From positions 1 to 11,225 of the forward strand of contig JAISQQ010000030.1 in assembly GCA_031274075.1 (NCBI GenBank): a stretch of 11,225 bases of DNA, written 5' to 3'. The translations under genes were made by a program, and so were the position numbers. Origin of the DNA: Accumulibacter sp. (GTDB lineage Bacteria; Pseudomonadota; Gammaproteobacteria; Burkholderiales; Rhodocyclaceae). The notes below the pieces were generated by a model that saw only the letters and a program-made list of their open reading frames with translations, was not told the origin of the DNA and made no database searches. Below, in pieces: positions 9,227 through 11,225 of this stretch (its first letter is position 1; each line of letters opens with the position of its first letter).

Positions 9227-10032
9227 TCGCCACCGACATCGAAGGCGTTGCCGGCGTAGTGCACCCCGAGCAGACGCGGGCGGGCAACGCCGAGTACGAA
9301 CGCGCCCGGCTGTGGATGACGCGCGAAGCCAGCGCGGCGGTCCGCGGCGCCTTCGACGGCGGCGCCACCGAGGTGCGGGTCAACGACTCGCACGGCGCCT
9401 ACCGCAACCTGCTGGCCGACGAACTCGATCCGCGCGCCCGCCTGGTCAATGGCAAGCCGCGCATGCTGGGCATGATGGCTGGCCTGGAAGCGGGATTCGA
9501 CGGCGTCATGCTGGTCGGATTCCACGCGCGCGCGCAGGTCGCCGGCGTGCTCGCGCACACCGTCAACAGCGCCGCCTTCGCCCGCGTCTGGCTGAACGAC
9601 CGGGAACTCGGCGAGGCCGGACTCTACGGGGCGCTCGCCGGCGAATTCGGCGTGCCGGTCATCTTCGCCAGCGGCGACGACGTTTTCGCCGAGGAGGCCC
9701 GCGCGATCTTTCCGCGGCTCAGGTTTACCGTGACCAAGCAGGCCGCCGGACGGCATAGCGCCGTCTCGCTCTCGCCCCAGGCCGCCTGCGAGGCCATCCA
9801 CGCCGAAGCCCGGCAGGCGATGGCCGCCATCGGCACGGCCCGGCCGATGCTCCTGGAAACCCCGGTGCGGGCGCGGCTACAGGCGCAGACCCCGGCGCAC
9901 GCCGATCTCTTCAGCCAGTGGCCGGCGCTGCGGCGCATCGACGGCGTCACGCTGCAATGGACCGCCGCCTCCGTCGAACACGCGCTGCGCATGCTCAACT
10001 GCCTGTCGGCCATGGCCTTCGCGCTGCACTGA
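9214..10032 (+). CDS. M55-family D-aminopeptidase (DppA-like)
   Basis: Zinc metallopeptidase like Bacillus subtilis DppA, which cuts N-terminal D-amino acids (notably D-Ala) from short peptides; 272 aa against 274. Predicted metal ligands are all present: Asp8 and Glu10 (ATDIEG), His60 (VNDSHG), His104 (VGFHAR) and Glu134 (LGEAG). The catalytic His115 (VLAHTV) is also kept. DppA forms a ten-subunit ring in B. subtilis. No signal peptide, so cytoplasmic. The ATG at 9214 has GAGGA about 6 nt upstream and matches the family start ([11 protein letters not shown]); the frame is open back to 9124, but that part overlaps the preceding gene. In B. subtilis dppA also sits in an operon with a peptide ABC transporter, which supports a role in processing imported peptides. 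It is the last gene of the operon; no clear terminator follows. Confidence 0.94.
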   Translation: MRILIATDIEGVAGVVHPEQTRAGNAEYERARLWMTREASAAVRGAFDGGATEVRVNDSHGAYRNLLADELDPRARLVNGKPRMLGMMAGLEAGFDGVMLVGFHARAQVAGVLAHTVNSAAFARVWLNDRELGEAGLYGALAGEFGVPVIFASGDDVFAEEARAIFPRLRFTVTKQAAGRHSAVSLSPQAACEAIHAEARQAMAAIGTARPMLLETPVRARLQAQTPAHADLFSQWPALRRIDGVTLQWTAASVEHALRMLNCLSAMAFALH

Positions 10033-10035
10033 TTG

Positions 10036-10061
10036 CGTTTGCGATTATTCCGTTTGCGATT
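10036..10061. repeat. Short direct repeat between convergent genes
   Basis: CGTTTGCGATT occurs at 10036-10046 and again at 10051-10061, with a period of 15 bp. It lies in the 59-nt gap between the M55 gene and the convergent yjiK-like gene. No hairpin with a T-run is visible here, so transcription may end by Rho or through overlapping convergent transcripts. It may be a chance duplication. Confidence 0.6.
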
Positions 10062-10091
10062 CGGGCTTATGGCGGCTTCGGCCAATCCCGG

Positions 10092-11012
10092 TCATCGGCA
10101 GCGCGGATCGAAACGATAGAACAGGTTAGGCTCGGAAACCAGGAAAATCTCGCCGCGCGTTCCGACGGCGATGCCCTCCGCCTGCGGCACGTCGGCCTTC
10201 AGGCCGTGCCAGCCCCGGCGCAAGACCATGAGGCCCGAAGGCTGGCGTCGCGGATCGAGTTCGACGAGCAGGCGCGATTCGTCGCTCAGGAGCAGCATGT
10301 TTCCGGAATCCTCATGGTAGCTCAGCGACGAAAGATCCCGGAACAGCCAGGCGAACGAACCGCGCAGCGGCCATTCGCCGACCTGCAGGTCCAGCCGCCG
10401 TTCGTCGAACAGGGCGATCAGGCCCGAGAATTCGAACAGGCGCAACGGTAGTTTTTCCTTGACCACGAACAGGCGAGAGCGCGTATGGTCCCACGACACG
10501 CCCTCGAAACCCAAGTTGTCGGCGAGATCGAACGCCAGCCCGATGCGCGGACGGCCTTGCGCGTCGATCTCGCGCTGACCGTCGCCGATTTCCACGTGGA
10601 TCAATTGCTGCGTCCGCTCGTCGGCGATGAAGAACTCGTCGCCGCGCATGTGCGAAATCCCTTCGAGATCGGCAACGCCTTTTACGGGAACGCTCCTTTT
10701 CAAGCGCCCATCGAGCGTCAGTTCGATGATTTGCGGCGGGCGATTGATCACCGAGAACAAGCTGTGCCGCACGGGATGGTAAGTCAGCCCGGAAAGGTTG
10801 TCTTCGATTCCCGCCACCGGCTGCGCGTCGATGCCAACGCAATAATCCTCCAGGCCGAGGCGCGCCGGCGACTCGCCGGACGTCCCGATCAACAGGCGAT
10901 GAAGCGCTATTTCGAACCATCCCAGGTAAGCGCCCGCAAGGCCGAGCAGGCAGGCCAGCGCCAGGGCTGGAACGAGGTATCGGCGGAAGCGGGATTTGAG
11001 GCGCAGGGACAT
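10092..11012 (-). CDS. SdiA-regulated/YjiK-like membrane-anchored beta-propeller protein
   Basis: 306 aa. A basic start (MSLRLKSRFRRY) and one membrane helix (about 13-31) anchor the protein with the rest in the periplasm. The remainder matches the SdiA-regulated (YjiK) family: NLSGLTYHP (73-80), DLEGIS (115-120), FFIADER (127-133), GFEGVSWD (168-175), LLSDESR (241-247), QAEGIAV (277-283) and VSEPNLFYRF (292-301), spaced as repeats of a propeller fold. E. coli yjiK is named for control by the quorum regulator SdiA; its biochemical role is unknown to me. The start at 11012 is chosen because it begins at the basic/hydrophobic anchor, as in YjiK. The frame extends to an ATG at 11147 with 45 unremarkable residues, and neither start has a clear ribosome site. 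It is convergent with the peptide operon, so probably unrelated. 11013-11225 shows no clear promoter. Confidence 0.85.
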   Translation of the reverse strand: MSLRLKSRFRRYLVPALALACLLGLAGAYLGWFEIALHRLLIGTSGESPARLGLEDYCVGIDAQPVAGIEDNLSGLTYHPVRHSLFSVINRPPQIIELTLDGRLKRSVPVKGVADLEGISHMRGDEFFIADERTQQLIHVEIGDGQREIDAQGRPRIGLAFDLADNLGFEGVSWDHTRSRLFVVKEKLPLRLFEFSGLIALFDERRLDLQVGEWPLRGSFAWLFRDLSSLSYHEDSGNMLLLSDESRLLVELDPRRQPSGLMVLRRGWHGLKADVPQAEGIAVGTRGEIFLVSEPNLFYRFDPRCR

Positions 11013-11225
11013 GATCGAAGCGGGACGGCCGGAAAATGGAAGCTTGACGAAGAATGACAGGAACGCCTCATTGTCACATGAAAGCTTCCCGCGGATACAA
11101 GCCGCTACAGAACGGGCGCAAAAGGCCGGAACAAAAGCAACATCCATGCCGGCGATTTGCCGATACGATGCCTCGCGTCGGGCGAAAACTGACTTTTAGC
11201 GCGCGACATTCAGTCAATTCATCAA

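Overview
The window comes from a GC-rich proteobacterial chromosome, most likely a betaproteobacterium (perhaps Burkholderiales or Rhodocyclales). This rests on the strong G/C bias at third codon positions and on proteins that, from memory, read like close relatives of the E. coli/Burkholderia glutathione-importer (Gsi) proteins. No alignment could be run, so the taxonomy is inference.

Layout. (1) 1-219: the 5' end of an insertion sequence on the minus strand, probably ISNCY/IS1202-like, with the transposase N-terminus and two 20-bp direct repeats at its tip. (2) 220-827: about 600 bp without a convincing protein gene. It holds a possible promoter with two palindromes, a strongly folded RNA candidate ending in a textbook intrinsic terminator (411-440), a featureless GC-rich stretch, and an AT-rich regulatory region with GTGTAA repeats before the first operon gene. 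(3) 828-10032: eight genes on the plus strand, tightly packed: an RpiR-type regulator, isoaspartyl peptidase iaaA, gsiA (double ATPase), gsiB (periplasmic binding protein), gsiC and gsiD (permeases), a DmpA-like P1-family aminopeptidase, and a DppA-like M55 D-aminopeptidase. Most junctions overlap (ATGA, GTGA or 13 nt) or nearly touch. The exceptions flank gsiB, and a strong hairpin follows gsiB. (4) 10092-11012: a convergent minus-strand gene for a membrane-anchored SdiA-regulated/YjiK-like beta-propeller.

How it works together. The operon reads as one peptide-scavenging system. GsiB would capture a peptide in the periplasm, GsiCD with GsiA would import it, and three peptidases without signal peptides would break it down in the cytoplasm. 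All three act on unusual peptides: beta-aspartyl (IaaA), beta-amino-acid, amide or D-residue (DmpA-like), and D-amino-acid N-terminal (DppA-like). This suggests a substrate wider than, or different from, glutathione, such as iso-linked or D-residue peptides from damaged proteins or cell wall. The RpiR protein has a SIS domain, so a phosphosugar-like inducer is possible. All catalytic residues I could place are present. The individual families are known. The points most worth checking are the real transport substrate, the regulator's ligand and operator, and the RNA candidate at 271-440.
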